Assembly: GCA_017614155.1 (NCBI GenBank)
Contig: JAGACK010000040.1
Location: forward strand, 1-64,000
Reading direction: 5' to 3'
Length of the DNA: 64,000 bases
Origin: Lachnospiraceae bacterium
GTDB taxonomy: Bacteria; Bacillota; Clostridia; Lachnospirales; Lachnospiraceae
The notes beneath the pieces were generated by a model, which did no database searches, was not told the origin of the DNA, and was given only the letters and a program-made list of their open reading frames with translations. Below are positions 63,801 through 64,000 of the stretch, in pieces (the first letter of the stretch is position 1; each line of letters opens with the position of its first letter). Both the position numbers and the translations under genes were made by a program.

Positions 63801-64000
63801 TAAATACAGGACGGATTTTCCCATATTTGAAAACCATCCCTGCGTTTACCTTGACAGCGCGGCGACTGCACAGAGGCCGGCGTGCGTCATTGAAGCGGAA
63901 AAAGAATTCTATGAAAAAATGAATGCCAACCCGTTAAGGGGGCTTTACGATCTTTCAGTGAAGGCAACGGATGCCTATGAAAGAGCGAGGCAGGAAGTAG
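63790..64000 (+). CDS. sufS: Cysteine desulfurase SufS (5' part, cut by window end)
   Basis: Seventy codons are present: YRTDFPIFENHPCVYLDSAATAQRP, then a typical SufS N-terminal helix, NPLRGLYDLSVKATDAYERAR. Its ATG lies inside the sufD 3' end. The enzyme supplies sulfur from cysteine to SufBCD. The catalytic part is beyond the window. Confidence 0.9.
   Translation, partial: MTDNKYRTDFPIFENHPCVYLDSAATAQRPACVIEAEKEFYEKMNANPLRGLYDLSVKATDAYERARQEV

Noticed and set aside
1..64000. tRNA, rRNA, CRISPR arrays, insertion sequences
   Set aside because: No cloverleaf with a TTCRA loop, no ribosomal RNA sequence, no regularly spaced repeats and no transposase or integrase reading frame was found by eye.

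Overview
The window reads as chromosomal DNA of an anaerobic, motile, Gram-positive clostridial bacterium, most likely a Lachnospiraceae member. Reasons: a small cysteine protein of the DUF6472 type, a type Ic aspartate-type aminotransferase, a solitary IorA indolepyruvate oxidoreductase, a sufCBDS cluster, many lipobox lipoproteins, purine-rich Shine-Dalgarno sites with frequent TTG starts, and a sigma-D-type promoter before a chemoreceptor gene. No rRNA, tRNA, CRISPR array or recognisable transposase was seen. Genes are dense and no gap without a gene exceeds 300 bases.

Layout. 0-3.2 kb: argC (type 2), an inositol-phosphatase family gene, a GNAT, a small Cys protein and a YjbR-alkyltransferase fusion. 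3.2-7.8 kb: an AT-richer accessory patch with palindromes, an ATPase-nuclease (DUF234) gene, a frameshifted cysteine-peptidase-like lipoprotein and GNAT gene debris. 7.7-11.3 kb: MATE exporter and HAD-domain lipoprotein. 11.3-18.5 kb: a glycoside-uptake regulon (LacI regulator, ABC importer, GH13_18 phosphorylase, P-loop kinase) with two matching palindromic operators. 18.5-32.5 kb: hybrid histidine kinase, diguanylate cyclase and MATE transporter, then a likely exopolysaccharide operon: a membrane protein with four NodB-like domains, a PilZ-GT2 synthase related to hyaluronan/chitooligosaccharide synthases, a PgaB-like pseudo-deacetylase and a GH18 glycosidase. This locus is the best candidate here for an undescribed system: a c-di-GMP-controlled GlcNAc-type polymer machine.

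32.6-37.7 kb: chemoreceptor, metallophosphoesterase lipoprotein, and a GntR-ABC transporter operon. 37.8-44.4 kb: iorA, aminotransferase, argJ, argB, a 219-nt palindromic element, argD. 44.5-53 kb: comEA, response regulator, histidine kinase, GerMN lipoprotein, comEC and a large Ig-repeat surface protein, almost all overlapping or abutting; the regulator-kinase-GerMN trio resembles actinobacterial MtrAB-LpqB. 53-56.9 kb: XRE regulator plus membrane protein, DUF2752, TM2, SPFH/zinc-ribbon and DUF4190 genes. 56.9-60.4 kb: OGG-type glycosylase, pgeF, pyridoxamine kinase, L,D-transpeptidase. 60.5-64 kb: sufC-sufB-sufD-sufS, the last cut by the window edge.

Arginine synthesis is split: argC lies about 40 kb from argJ-argB-argD. 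All family assignments come from reading motifs in translated sequence; no database search was run.
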